Shown: positions 43,700-53,785 of the stretch, in pieces
Numbering within the stretch: position 1 is the first letter of the stretch
Layout of the letters: every line of letters starts with the position of its first letter
NCBI RefSeq assembly: GCF_029227915.1
Contig: NC_079881.1
Coordinates: 17,831,501 to 17,895,500, forward strand
Direction: 5' to 3'
Length of the DNA stretch: 64,000 nucleotides
Source: Hydractinia symbiolongicarpus
Lineage: Eukaryota > Cnidaria > Hydrozoa > Anthoathecata > Hydractiniidae
Translations under genes and position numbers: made by a program
The notes under the pieces: model-generated
Database searches by the model: none
Told to the model about the DNA's origin: nothing
The model's input: only the letters and a program-made list of their open reading frames with translations

Positions 43700-45700
43700 T
43701 AGAAAGAAACTTATGTCAGCAAGGGGGTTTGACTGCACTGGTCTTATCTTTGGAGAGTGACGACTCCACTTCTTACCCCAGTCACACAAGATTGTACAGA
43801 GTAGGACAGATGAAAAGTTACGGATGAAAGAAATGTCTAGTCCCTGCTGAAAACTGTTCGCAGACCTCTTTTGAGGTGACTCAGCTAGACATTTTGGGTA
43901 CCTTGGTTCAGGAATATGAGTCGAAACCCTTGTACCCTTTACAGAAGTCCTGTCCTACTCTCTCTGTCTGTCTGTTTGTTTGTTCAATTTTTGTGCCAAT
44001 TACCTCCTTGGAAAAAGGAAGAATTGTGTTCCTTTATATGAGCATATTCTTTAGAGGAGCAAAACCTCTAGAATTTAAATTTTAAGACTTAACTGGTCGA
44101 GTTTATCATTGTGCGTGCACTTTGTAATTTTCATTCTTTATTTAAACGATTTTACTGGGCAATGATCTGTTCAAGCGACCAAAATAAATCCTCCTTATTC
44201 TGCTTCATCATTTTCTCGCCTATTTTTGTTAGATCGTCTGCTACTTTATCAACATACGCCCAATCTTTGTTTACTTATAAAGCAAAGTCTGTCGTTTTAA
44301 GCTGCCTTAAGTTTTCTCTTCCCCTTCGGCAAAGGTACAGTATCAAGTGAAAGTTTCTCTGCTTTTCTCGTTAAAGATTTTGGCGGGTTCAGATTAAACA
44401 CGTTACTCCCATACAATTTCTTCATGTTTTCTGGTGATATTGGCATTTTGTGACTTATCTTACTAAGTTCTTTCTTCTTCAAAAAAACGCACATTGTGCA
44501 CGAAATATTTTGTTCGAAGTTGAAAAGTCCCCAGATTCAGTAATAGAAATTTCTAGTTCCTGCGGACGACTGTTCGCAAACCTCTTTTGAGGTGACTCAG
44601 TTAGACATTTTGGGTACCTTGGTTCAGGAATATGAGTTGAAACCCGTGTGCCCTTTACCGAAGTCCTGTCCTACTCTCTCTGTTTGTTTGTGTATTTTTT
44701 GTGCCGATTATCTTCTTGGAAAAAGGAAGAATTGTGTTCCTTTATATGAGCATATTCTTTAAAGGAGCAAAACCTCTAGACTTTAAATTTTAAGACTGGT
44801 GGAGTTTATCATTGTTTGTGCACATTGTAATTTTCATTGTTTTTTTCGTTGTTCATTCACCAGCCGCTATAAACCAAATCTCAACGATGACGGGGTTGCT
44901 TTGCTGTATATTGTCACATCTTTTTTCGTACTTTGATGCAAAACTTCTTCAATACTTCGTTCAGTTCATTGCCTGGAACAGTCTTAATGTCTAAGTTGAT
45001 CTTTGCGTATTTGAGTTTTTTTTAATTAACAGCTTTTTAATATCACATTTATCAATAAAGCAAAATTTTGCCATCGTATATTAGCACAGCAGTGATCTCA
45101 CAGCACAACAGAATTTTTATTTATCTGTTATTTTGTTTTCCTGCGTTTCTAACGAACCAAAACAACCGTAAACTGTTCTGAAATTAAAAGATAGTAACAA
45201 GCTTTCTTTTCTACTACCAAATGTAGTCAATCAGGCAAATTCTTAGATAACAAGGAACCTTAAAGATTTACTTGAGCCCTTGCCAAGCCGTAAAGTGAAT
45301 TATAGGTCTCTCTTTTCGATTTTCTGCATGTTAGCAGTAACCTGAAAAGCACCACCTGCTTTAAGCTTTAAAAGGATATTGTGCTGCGAATCTGCTGATT
45401 TTTTCACAAGCGCGTAAATCAAAAGTAATTTTCTTGGAGACTGTGCGCTAAGAATATCATAAATTTTATTACATGTTGAACTTAAAACCGCGAAACTTTA
45501 GAACAAATTTTAATTTTTAGAGGCATTTTCTGTAGAGGATTATAACCTCTAGTTTGTTTCCGAAGACCTGACAGGTTGAGTTCATCATTGCGATGGCGAA
45601 CCACCTCCTTGTAAAAGAAGTACAACCTCTAGTTTATTTCCAAAGACCTAACAGGTTGAGTTCATCATTGCGGTGGCTTGCCGCCTCTTTGTAAATTATT
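43700..45700 (+). repeat. Several LINE 3' ends of a USP-LINE-related lineage
   Basis: At 43715 the string AGCAAGGGGGTTTGACTGCA, then CTTATCTTTGGAGAGTGACG and CTTACCCCAGTCAC, reproduces the USP-LINE 3'-UTR block. From 43840 to 44130 a segment is repeated at 44550-44830 with high similarity (AACCTCTTTTGAGGTGACTC-like core, then TAGACATTTTGGGTACCTTG). Each copy ends in a hairpin of the AGAGG/ACCTCT type (TAGAGGAGCAAAACCTCTA at about 44052) followed by GAGTTTATCATTG. Two more ends of the same type lie at 45525-45595 and 45610-45690, with TAGAGGATTATAACCTCTA at about 45533 and GAGTTCATCATTG. Between them I see no coding sequence. Confidence 0.65.
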
Positions 45701-45839
45701 TTCTTTCTTTTCTTTTGATGGTAAAAACTTACATGATTACCCAGAATTATAAATATCGAAAATGTCTGACATAATGTGCATAAACCGATCTTTGTCCTTC
45801 TTTGTACATCGGCACATGAATTCTCACAAATATGATGCA

Positions 45840-46195
45840 AAAAAACTTTCCTGACACCAAATGCCCCTCTATGTTTTTGGTATGATCACCAGATCGTTTA
45901 GAAATTCAAGTGAATGATTCACTTTTAAATAATGATAGCCTAGTTCATTGAGAATGTCATAGACTTTCCAGCAGTGACGGACAATTGTCGTTCCTGGTAA
46001 GATGTATTTTTCTGTGATGGGGATCAAGGTATTGTGATCTCGCTTTTCGACAGGAGTCATAAGTTCCTTCTTGATTCATATTCTCTCCGAAGACCCATTG
46101 TCCTTTTACTTTATGACCGCGGTGGTACTTCCTCTTTGCAACTTTTGATTTGTCAATATGCACTATGATGGCTTTTCCACTATTTATCATGATCT
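45840..46195 (-). pseudogene. Merlin / ISXO2-like DDE transposase fragment
   Basis: On the minus strand, 46190-46075 encodes IIVHIDKSKVAKRKYHRGHK followed by VKGQWVFGE. A frameshift near 46070 leads to 46060-45869 with VEKRDHNTLIPITEKYILPG and TTIVRHCWKVYDILNELGYHYLKVNHS-type residues. These are the core segments of the ISXO2-like (IS1595) transposase domain found in Merlin transposons: the first acidic residue in HIDKS, then the KRKYNRGR-like motif, and VNHS before the last acidic segment. It is truncated at both ends and frameshifted. It lies head-on against a USP fragment. Confidence 0.75.
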
Positions 46196-46339
46196 CATCC
46201 CAAATTCCCTCAAAATGTTTGCCCAGTCCACAATAGTTGCCGATGATAACCCACTTCCTGACATATGTTTACTTGTTCGGCTCCTGTTTATAAAAGAAGA
46301 TCGGGTTTTTTTAGAAATAGAGTATCGTAAGGCCTGTAA

Positions 46340-46738
46340 AATTTTAAAACATGTTTTTTTAGGTAGAACCCAAGAGTCATTGAACCTCTTCTTACAACCC
46401 GAGGTTTTGACAGGGAATGCCTTCTGTGTAATTCCCATCAAACAACAACACGAGAGACGGAAATTGTAAACAGTGGTTCACACCTTATAGTTCAGTTAAA
46501 ACGTTTCATCATGTGAAATGGTCATATCTCAAAACAAGTGTCGCCAGTTTCTTGTTTCCCAGACTTCTTAATCCTTCCTGTTACCATCGACGAGGTAAGA
46601 AGCTGTAAGCACTTTAAGATCAAAGCGCTTATTAACCACTCCGGTTCTCCTAATAATGACAGAGCTATGACACATTGTGACGTTCGGAAGGAACTTAACA
46701 GAAAACTGTCCTACGTCTTTTTCTTCCAGGCAGTTTAA
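46340..46738 (+). pseudogene. Diverged USP fragment of a third USP-LINE lineage
   Basis: The translation gives ESLNLFLQPEVLTGNAF, matching SFHLFFQPEELTGND of copy C, then IVQLKRF in a shifted frame, then FKIKALINHSG, matching the start of the USP His box (VATINHSG). The expected GHY is not preserved (SPNNDRAM). It ends at KLSYVFFFQAV, matching the copy C end VYVLFFLKL. It is clearly related to, but much more diverged than, the other copies. Upstream the Merlin fragment interrupts it. Dead. Confidence 0.6.
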
Positions 46739-47039
46739 AATAATAGAATATAAAACTAGAAAAATTAAAAAAAATTAAATATAAAAACGTCGCCTAGCAA
46801 GGGGTCATCACTGATACTAGTTAATATTTGATTATAGATAAAAGTTTTACAAGAGTTAAAATATTGAAATAATATATATACATTTCTTTCTCTGTGTATT
46901 TACAAAGGTAATGTGTTAAAAATATGTTAACAATTTGCAGCAGGTCAGATAGTAAGTTGAGCGTCATCACATGCTAATTCAAAATGGTCTATTACGTCAG
47001 TGTATTTTTAATTATTATGTGGGCGGCTACCTCGTATGC
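46739..47039. other. Short spacer with a LINE 3'-block trace
   Basis: AT-rich. CCTAGCAAGGGGTCATC near 46796 resembles the USP-LINE AGCAAGGGGG block and is probably the decayed 3' UTR of the preceding USP fragment. Confidence 0.4.
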
Positions 47040-50000
47040 ACATTAAGGACGATCTTAACACTGAGAATGAAATCTTACAACGAATCCAGGTGAGTACTTT
47101 TTCGTATCTGTCGTCACTTTTCTTTGCAATGCGTTCTGCAACGTGTTTTGAGACATAGAGCACTCGAGACCTTCACCACCGTTTGTCGAGAATATCAATG
47201 GAGTGAATGTGCCGTGCTCTATGTTCATTACGCGGTCGTTGTAATTGCGTTTCTTTTCTTTTTCATGCTTTCGAAAAATCTGTTTGTTCGATAGATGAAT
47301 CTGGGATTGCGCGTTCGGATTTATGACGCGTGTGTCAACAAAGGCAGGTCTCCATACTCCGCGTGCTGGTATGTCGGGTCGTGTTTCGTCCCTAGAGATG
47401 CCTTTTACGTGTTCTCCCTCTAATGTAATGTAGGCTCGAGTTCAACATCGTTATGATCCTTCCTTAACAAATTTGCTTCAAAATCGCGAAGATTTTAATG
47501 ACGGATTGTTACGAATCCTCCCTATTTGCAGTTGAAGGCGTGAGTAGCGATGTGGTTTTCACCACCACTTTTGTTGTACCTGAGACTTATCGCGTCTCTA
47601 AACTCCCCTTTGTTTAGTACAAAACCATGCTCTTCCAGTGGTATAACACTCAACCAGTTGGAGGCTCCCTTTTCTTGCGTTTGTCAAACAGCTCTGATAG
47701 TAAAGTTGGAGAGACTTCTTTCGATCGTACTAACACGTGTTTTCATTATCGATGTTTTGTTGGTGTGAATCTCACGACTGATGGCTGTTACTTCACCGTC
47801 ATTTGTGATTTCCATCATTGCTGCGAGGGGAGCTGTCAATTTTTTCGTCGGGTCGTGTTCGGTTATGGCCTTCTCAGCGTATATTGGTCTACTCAATCCC
47901 CCTAGAGTGATGAGTAGTGAGAAACGTTCACGTTCGCTACCTGTATTACTATTGAAATTACTTACCCAGGAAAGCCTTTCAGGTTTCTATTGGTACTGCT
48001 ATGAACGAGGGTCCTGCGACGGGGGCCCTAGCGCATTTAAAGCTCTCATTTGAGCTACGAAAGTCGTGCAAGCACAGCAATCGCTCAACTAGACAACCGC
48101 CTAAGATATCAATCCTATTCTCATGCTGAACGGTAAGCAGAAAGGATAGATTCACACTTGTATAGTCTCTGGCATGACTCGGCCGGCCGGGGTTTGAACC
48201 CAAGACCTCCCGCACTGGAAGCGAACGCTCTACCACAAGGCTACCAGTCGGTAAACGACGTCCTGATTAAAGCTGGGAAAAACTTATCGTTGATTACTTC
48301 ATCGAGGTTTAACAAATTTTTCCATGCCAGGTATCGTTCTAAGGAAATAATTAAACCGGTGAGTTTCGCCGTGAATAAATGCCGCAAATACTGCTTGTGG
48401 TTGAGTTTTCGCGTATTCGGCCAATTTTTCCATTTCGTCACACCACCTTTTTCTTTGTCGTTGGTGTATTTCTTGCGAAACTCATCGCTCCCGATGGCGG
48501 CTCCGAGATGTTGTTTACCTTCTGTTGTGACCTGTATGGCTGTGTTGGAGAACAACAGTTTCACTTCGTTTAGTTTGCGGCAGTCTTTTAAAATTAACCA
48601 GGACTTTTTTCGTTTACAGTGTAACCGAGTTTTTTCCCGTCCGATATGATTGTATCCCACCAAGTTTTTAAATCAGTTATGCTTCCAGCACCTGTGGCAT
48701 CATCTGCTAGGCGAACTTGTTTAACTTTGGGCGATGACAATGTCAATATGTTTTGTAGGGGTGAAGCTCCTAGCGCGTAGAATTGCATGGCTAAATTATG
48801 CCCTTGGGTCGTACCTTCTTTTGAGAGAAGTTCCTTGCCTCCTGATATTATTAATCGCGTCGACTCTCTACGCATTTTCAGCATCAACTAGAATAACCGT
48901 CTCGGTGTCATCGTCGTGGAATATCTCTTTCATGGCGTGGATTGCTGCCTCGGCACCCCCTTTTAGCCCTGTTGCCTCTTGTAAGAGACCTGCCGTGTTT
49001 TGAATATCGTCTTTCAAAGTCCATCCAATTGTTTTTCCGAGAATTCGTCTCAACACTTCGCCAACCACGATTGGTCGAACATCGGGGTTTTTGTTTAGTG
49101 GGATTAATCGGCAGTCGTAAATGACTCGATAGATTTCGGATCTACTACCTCAGATTCAACCTTTCTTGCTAGCAAAGCAATTTGTGTTCGTAAGTCCTTG
49201 CTTTCTTTTTCGTACTTATTGCTCAGCAGAGTGTGTCTGTATTGATCGGCACCAAGCTGAGACGTACCTCCCGGTCCTTTCGTTAGACGTGCGGCTTTTC
49301 CAACCATATTTTCGTCGATATTGTCGAAATAGAATGGTAGTTGTCTGTCAATTGGTCCTTAGAGTAAACCATTTTCCTTGATTGGTTTTAAGTTCTTTTA
49401 GAACATTATGGTCTAGTTCAAGGACACCCTGTTCACTCTCTGACGATAAAAATTTAAGCGCGGCGTGGATTTTACCCTGGAACACAAGTCTCACAAACAC
49501 TCTCGCAGTATCTTCTGAAAATCGACTTTTCGACAATGACAATTTTTTCTGTATTAAACGTCCTTCTCGCAACAAGTCAAGTTTGTTACCACTTCTCCAG
49601 GTTGTAAGCCGTGCCTCAAGTTTGATAATGTACTCTTTTGTTTTGCTGTGTCGAGATGGTTTTTGAAGTAACAAGCAAGGTAGTACCATGTATACTTTTA
49701 TTGCTATACCATGATATTTAGTGTCATTGTTAAAAAGTTCAAGCCAGCAAGTCAATTCTGAAATAAATGACTTTGCTGCTTTGCCAGTAGGAAGTTTGAA
49801 CAGATTTTTTGTCCACGTTGTTATTTCATCGTAAGCTTTAAGAACGAAAGACGTAAAGGTGTCGTCCACGTCGATCGTGGCACTTTTGTAAGGCTGAAGA
49901 TTGGCTGTTGTAGGAGTTTCAGGATAATTTGCAACCTCCGTGGTATCTACCACTTATTCTGACACATCCGAGGTTGGTAATGATGTGGGTATCTTCGGTA

Positions 50001-50206
50001 AAATTCGTGGTATTTTCGTGACTTTGTTTATTGATTTTGTTACTTGGTTCGGAGGAGTGCAAACTGGTAGATGTTTGCATTTAAGGATGTGCCGTTGAAT
50101 CCCACTTGCTGTTCTAAGTTCGTGATTGCAATATGGACACGAATGTGTTGATAAGACTTTGATGTTTAGCATAATAACTGAATAGTGTAAACCAGCCCTA
50201 AATAGT
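47040..50206 (-). pseudogene. REL-type LINE, near full-length but decayed (same family as the 37-39 kb element)
   Basis: From the right on the minus strand: an N-terminal zinc finger CPYCNHELRTASGIQRHILK with a following C (about 50140-50060); the RT N-domain LFKLPTGKAAKSFISELTCW and RLTTWRSGNKLDLLREGRLI (49953-49348); VRPIVVGEVLRRILGK-like residues (about 49090-49030); ILVDAENAF (motif A, near 48870); LSKEGTTQGHNLAMQFYALG (motif B); VRLADDATGAGS (motif C); then KSWLILKDCRKLNEVK and GKQHLGAAIGSDEFRKKY. A SINE interrupts it at 47960-48256. The end encodes the REL nuclease (DETRPDIPARGVW, FVDTRVINPNAQ) and HGTFTPLIFSTNGG. Many frameshifts. Its 5' side is cut by the DIRS insertion at 50207. Confidence 0.85.
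47960..48256 (-). repeat. tRNA-derived SINE inserted in the LINE
   Basis: On the minus strand the element opens CCGACTGGTAGCCTTGTGGT and has a polymerase III A box (TAGCCTTGTGGTAGAGCG, about 48229-48246) and a perfect B box (GGTTCAAACCC, near 48190-48201), about 35 bp apart as in tRNAs. The tRNA-like head lacks a convincing acceptor stem and is followed by about 200 bp of unrelated body. The LINE reading frame continues on both sides, so it is an insertion. No clear target duplication was identified, so the 3' border is approximate. Confidence 0.7.
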
Positions 50207-50271
50207 AATTTTATTTCCCAATCTTCTGCGCAAGCAGAGTATGAGAGCGAAGCTCGATAACCCAAAATCCT
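50207..50271 (+). repeat. DIRS left inverted terminal repeat
   Basis: Begins AATTTTATTTCCCAATCTTC and ends CGATAACCCAAAATCCT. It is inverted and imperfectly repeated at 54973-55038. Its first 40 bp are perfectly complementary to 54778-54817. Confidence 0.9.
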
Positions 50272-50504
50272 CAGCAGTTCATTTCCCAAATCTTACTGAA
50301 GGTGAAGGACGTGTGCGATTTGTTGGTGTTTGCGATTGGTAAACTTCAGCTATGCTAATCCGTTTTTAATTCTTTTTCTATAGCTAGCTATATTTTATTA
50401 TTTTTCCATAAGTAGTAGAGAATTATATTTATTCCTTCTCTTATATAATTTTATTTATTTACTTACTGCTATAGATCTAAAATTTATGGTGAGCTGCAAT
50501 CAAA

Positions 50505-51731
50505 ATGGCAGACACCTCAGCTCCAAAAGAAGGTGGTGAACCCATAGTGTTAGAAACTCCAATGGATTTTTTAACTAAGCTCCTTCCAGCCATGCAACAA
50601 CAGCAGCTGGGAGCAATCACAGCCCTAGGAGAAAAATTTTCTACTTCCTTGAACAGCCTCCGAGCCGATGTTTTAAACAATGATAATAACTTCCATGTGG
50701 ACCGCAGTGGAGACAATTCTCCTGGTCTAAGTCATGGTGCAGATAAACAAAATGAAGCAAATGCTTCCATATCTGCAGATCACCCTAGAGGAAGGAAAAG
50801 ATCCAGGTCTTCATCAGCAGAAACTTGCCTCAGTCATGTAGAATCTAGTTCTTCTACTAGGAGGCCTAGTAAAAAAGATGTTGATGCCATAAGTACATCA
50901 GCATCCAACCAATTGTATGATGGTTTAATGAATGAAATGCTGGGGCAAGAAGACAACCAGTTAGAGGACCCAGACCAAGATGTCTGGTCTGACCTCATCA
51001 AAGAGTATAACGATGAGGACTCCTTTGGCACAGAAGTAGCTCCACCTTTAGCATCTATGGCTAAACTCATGTGGTCGAAGAAACTTACCAATGAAAAATT
51101 GAAAGGCAGACTAGAAAAAGTCCAAATTCCCACGAATTGCCGTTTTTTGTCTGTAAAGAGCTGCAATAAACCTATATGGGCCAAGGCAGACAGCAAAAGA
51201 TCAAATGATCTGGTATTGCAGAAACTGCAAACCACTGTTTCGAAAAGCCAAGTGCATATCTTACAATTGGCAGACCAAATTATTAAGGCACCCAAACAAG
51301 GAAACCTTATTGTAATAGAACCATCCATTTTATTAAATTTGGCTAAAGATGCTCTTTGTCTAATCGGTAACGCCAACCAGCAGCTAAATCAGTATCGAAG
51401 AGTCGGATTAATCGGTGCAATGCCTCACCTAAAAGGATTGGCAAAGGATGTGTCTGAAGAAGACTTGTTGCTGTTTGGAGATGATTTGGACAAAAGAATC
51501 CAATCATTGCAAGATGAGGAGAAAACTAGTAAAGTGCTCTCACGACCATCTACACCATATTCAAAAAATAATTTTAAAAAGTACAAACAGCCATCCTCCA
51601 GTTATTCCTCCTCTGCAAAGTATAACCAGTCAAAAAACGAGAAGACCTTCTCAAAAGATCGAAACCACTCCCTGAGAAGGTACACTCAAACCCTGAAGTA
51701 CAAAGGGTACAAAGGGAGAAAACAATGGTAG
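50505..51731 (+). CDS. DIRS ORF1, gag-like protein
   Basis: A 408-residue protein starting with a good ATG (AAAATGGCAGAC context). The N-terminus (residues 1-60) is Gln-rich and probably helical. Residues 70-130 are Ser/Arg-rich with a nuclear-localisation-like RGRKRSRS. The middle (about 160-330) carries the conserved DIRS gag region: SLASMAKLMWSKKL-like segment, CNKPIW, VHILQLADQIIKAP, NLAKDALCLIGNANQQLNQY and RRVGLI, then LLLFGDDLDKRIQSL. The tail is basic and Ser/Tyr/Lys-rich (KYKQPSSSYSSS, KGYKGRKQW), suited to binding nucleic acid. No zinc knuckle is seen, as is usual for DIRS. ORF2 starts inside its last codons (ATG at 51725), so the two are translationally close. No disruption is seen. 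Confidence 0.88.
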   Translation: MADTSAPKEGGEPIVLETPMDFLTKLLPAMQQQQLGAITALGEKFSTSLNSLRADVLNNDNNFHVDRSGDNSPGLSHGADKQNEANASISADHPRGRKRSRSSSAETCLSHVESSSSTRRPSKKDVDAISTSASNQLYDGLMNEMLGQEDNQLEDPDQDVWSDLIKEYNDEDSFGTEVAPPLASMAKLMWSKKLTNEKLKGRLEKVQIPTNCRFLSVKSCNKPIWAKADSKRSNDLVLQKLQTTVSKSQVHILQLADQIIKAPKQGNLIVIEPSILLNLAKDALCLIGNANQQLNQYRRVGLIGAMPHLKGLAKDVSEEDLLLFGDDLDKRIQSLQDEEKTSKVLSRPSTPYSKNNFKKYKQPSSSYSSSAKYNQSKNEKTFSKDRNHSLRRYTQTLKYKGYKGRKQW

Positions 51732-53785
51732 GTAAAGACCTTGTTGTTGCTGACCTTGAGTTAGCAGTTAGGCGTTATCAAGCTTGTAATACTCACAAAT
51801 TTTTGGAAGTTTGGAGGACTATCACTTCAAACCAGTATATTCTAGACATAATTGAGCATGGGGTTAAAATTGAATTTATTAGTGTCCCAGTGTCATCTTA
51901 CCACCCAGTGAAGTTTTCACAAAAAGATTGTATAACTATAAGTAAGGAAATTCAACAACTTTTACAAAAGAAGGCAATCCAGCAGGTACAAGCAACAAAT
52001 AACTGTTTTCTTTCAGGTATATTTATTGTCCCTAAAAAAGATGGTAGCTCAAGAATGATTATCAACCTTAAACAGTTAAATAGATCTGTCAGATATCGCC
52101 ATTTTAAAATGGAAACACTGCAAGATGTTTTATGTCTTATCAAACCAGGTGTTTGGATGGGAAGTATTGACTTAAAGGACGCATACCACAGCATCCCTTT
52201 TCATATTGACTTCCAAAAGTTCTTAGCTTTTTCTTGGGATGGACAGTTTTACCAATTTCTAGCTTTACCCTTTGGATTTGGTCCAGCTGTTAGGATCTTC
52301 ACCAAAGTTCTTAAAGCACCCTTTAAAGTACTAAGAGGGGCAGGTCATGTTTCTGTTGTATATATAGATGATTCTTATTTGCAGGGTGACACTTATGAAT
52401 CATGCCAAAGAAACATTACGGCAACTGTCTCACTTTTGAGCAGCTTAGGATTTACTGTACATCCAAACAAGTCAATTCTTGTGCCTACCCAATGTATGGT
52501 GTTTTTAGGGTTTGTGTTAAACTCTGCTCAGATGACAATAGCCTTAAGCGAGGAAAGGGTCATAAAATTAAAGTGTCTATGTAAGGACTTGCTGTACATG
52601 CATCACCCCACAGTTAGGTTTGTTTCCAGGGTTATTGGAACATTAGTTTCTGCCTTTGATGCCGTGAAGTATGGCAAGTTACATTACAGGTCCTTGGAGA
52701 CAGATAAGAATCTAGCACTCAAACTAGGCCATGGAAATTTTGATTCAAAGGTTTTTATTTCAGAGTTTTCTATTAAGGATTTACAGTGGTGGCTCAACAT
52801 GGCTCAGTTTACCAGACCTATACAATTGCCTAAAATTGATCTTATTTTATCCTCTGATGCTAGTCTTCAAGGATGGGGTGGCACTGACGGAAACCCTCAA
52901 ATAGGGGGGCGTTGGTCTGAAGGAGAATTACCTGAGCATATCAATACTTTAGAGTTGTTGGCTGCATTTTTTACACTCAAAGCCTTCTTGAAAATAAGAC
53001 ATTTTAGACATGTTCAGTTAAGATTGGATAACACCACAGCTGTGGCCTACATTAGAAAGATGGGGGGCCTTCACTCCATTGCTTGTAATAAATTGGCTGT
53101 TGAAATATGGGAATTTGCTAGAACATGTGATGTTTGGTTATCAGCTTGTCATATACCTGGTGTATTAAATACTATAGCTGATTATAAATCAAGACAATTT
53201 CAGGATAACATTGAATGGTCCTTGAATGTAAAACAATTTAACATAATTTCCGACATTTTTTGGAAATTTGATATTGACCTTTTTGCATCCAGACTCAATG
53301 CAAAATGTGAGGATTATTTTTCTTTAAGACCTGATCCAGATGCTAAAGCTGTAAATGCCTTCGCTCAGACCTGGTCGAATTTAAACTTCTATGCCTTCCC
53401 ACCATTTAATTTGATTGGAAAAGTTCTTGCAAAGATAAATATAGATCAAGCCACAGGCATTCTTGTAGTACCTTTCTGGTCTTCGCAGCCTTGGTTTCCT
53501 CAAGCAACTAATATGTTATACAGGACACCTGTGTTATTTCCTCCTTCATCTAGATTATTGTTTCGACCGGGAACAAAAAGACAACATCCTCTACACCAAA
53601 CCTTGTCGCTGCTCATGCTGCCTGTCTCCGGGAATCGTTACAAGGTAAAGAGCTTCCATCAGACACTGTCGATATCATTGCAGCATCATGGAGAGAAGGT
53701 ACCCAGAAACAATACTCGGGTCCAATCAGACGATGGATACAATATTGCACTGGGAGGTCGATTGATCCCTATCATCCAAATGTGA
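51725..53785 (+). CDS. DIRS ORF2, reverse transcriptase-RNase H
   Basis: 686 residues without interruption. The RT core shows GIFIVPKKDGSSRMIINLKQ (fingers), motif A SIDLKDAYHSIPF, motif B-like ALPFGFGPAVRIFTKVLKAP and motif C VVYIDDSYLQG (about residue 215). The RNase H follows with ILSSDASLQGWGG (first Asp), HINTLELLAAFFTL (Glu), LRLDNTTAVAYIRKMGG (Asp) and HIPGVLNTIADYKSR (last Asp). A DIRS-specific C-terminal domain then has DIDLFASRLNAKCEDYFSLR, AFPPFNLIGKVLAK and LVVPFWSSQPWFPQ. It converts element RNA to DNA and removes the RNA strand. All catalytic residues are in place. Its last 230 bp overlap the recombinase frame. Confidence 0.93.
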   Translation: MVGKDLVVADLELAVRRYQACNTHKFLEVWRTITSNQYILDIIEHGVKIEFISVPVSSYHPVKFSQKDCITISKEIQQLLQKKAIQQVQATNNCFLSGIFIVPKKDGSSRMIINLKQLNRSVRYRHFKMETLQDVLCLIKPGVWMGSIDLKDAYHSIPFHIDFQKFLAFSWDGQFYQFLALPFGFGPAVRIFTKVLKAPFKVLRGAGHVSVVYIDDSYLQGDTYESCQRNITATVSLLSSLGFTVHPNKSILVPTQCMVFLGFVLNSAQMTIALSEERVIKLKCLCKDLLYMHHPTVRFVSRVIGTLVSAFDAVKYGKLHYRSLETDKNLALKLGHGNFDSKVFISEFSIKDLQWWLNMAQFTRPIQLPKIDLILSSDASLQGWGGTDGNPQIGGRWSEGELPEHINTLELLAAFFTLKAFLKIRHFRHVQLRLDNTTAVAYIRKMGGLHSIACNKLAVEIWEFARTCDVWLSACHIPGVLNTIADYKSRQFQDNIEWSLNVKQFNIISDIFWKFDIDLFASRLNAKCEDYFSLRPDPDAKAVNAFAQTWSNLNFYAFPPFNLIGKVLAKINIDQATGILVVPFWSSQPWFPQATNMLYRTPVLFPPSSRLLFRPGTKRQHPLHQTLSLLMLPVSGNRYKVKSFHQTLSISLQHHGEKVPRNNTRVQSDDGYNIALGGRLIPIIQM

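Noticed and set aside
48185-48256. A functional tRNA gene on the minus strand
   Set aside because: A and B boxes are present but no 7-bp acceptor stem closes and the sequence continues into an unrelated body; a SINE fits better.
50834-51376. Minus-strand 180-codon ORF
   Set aside because: Antisense to the DIRS gag-like ORF1.
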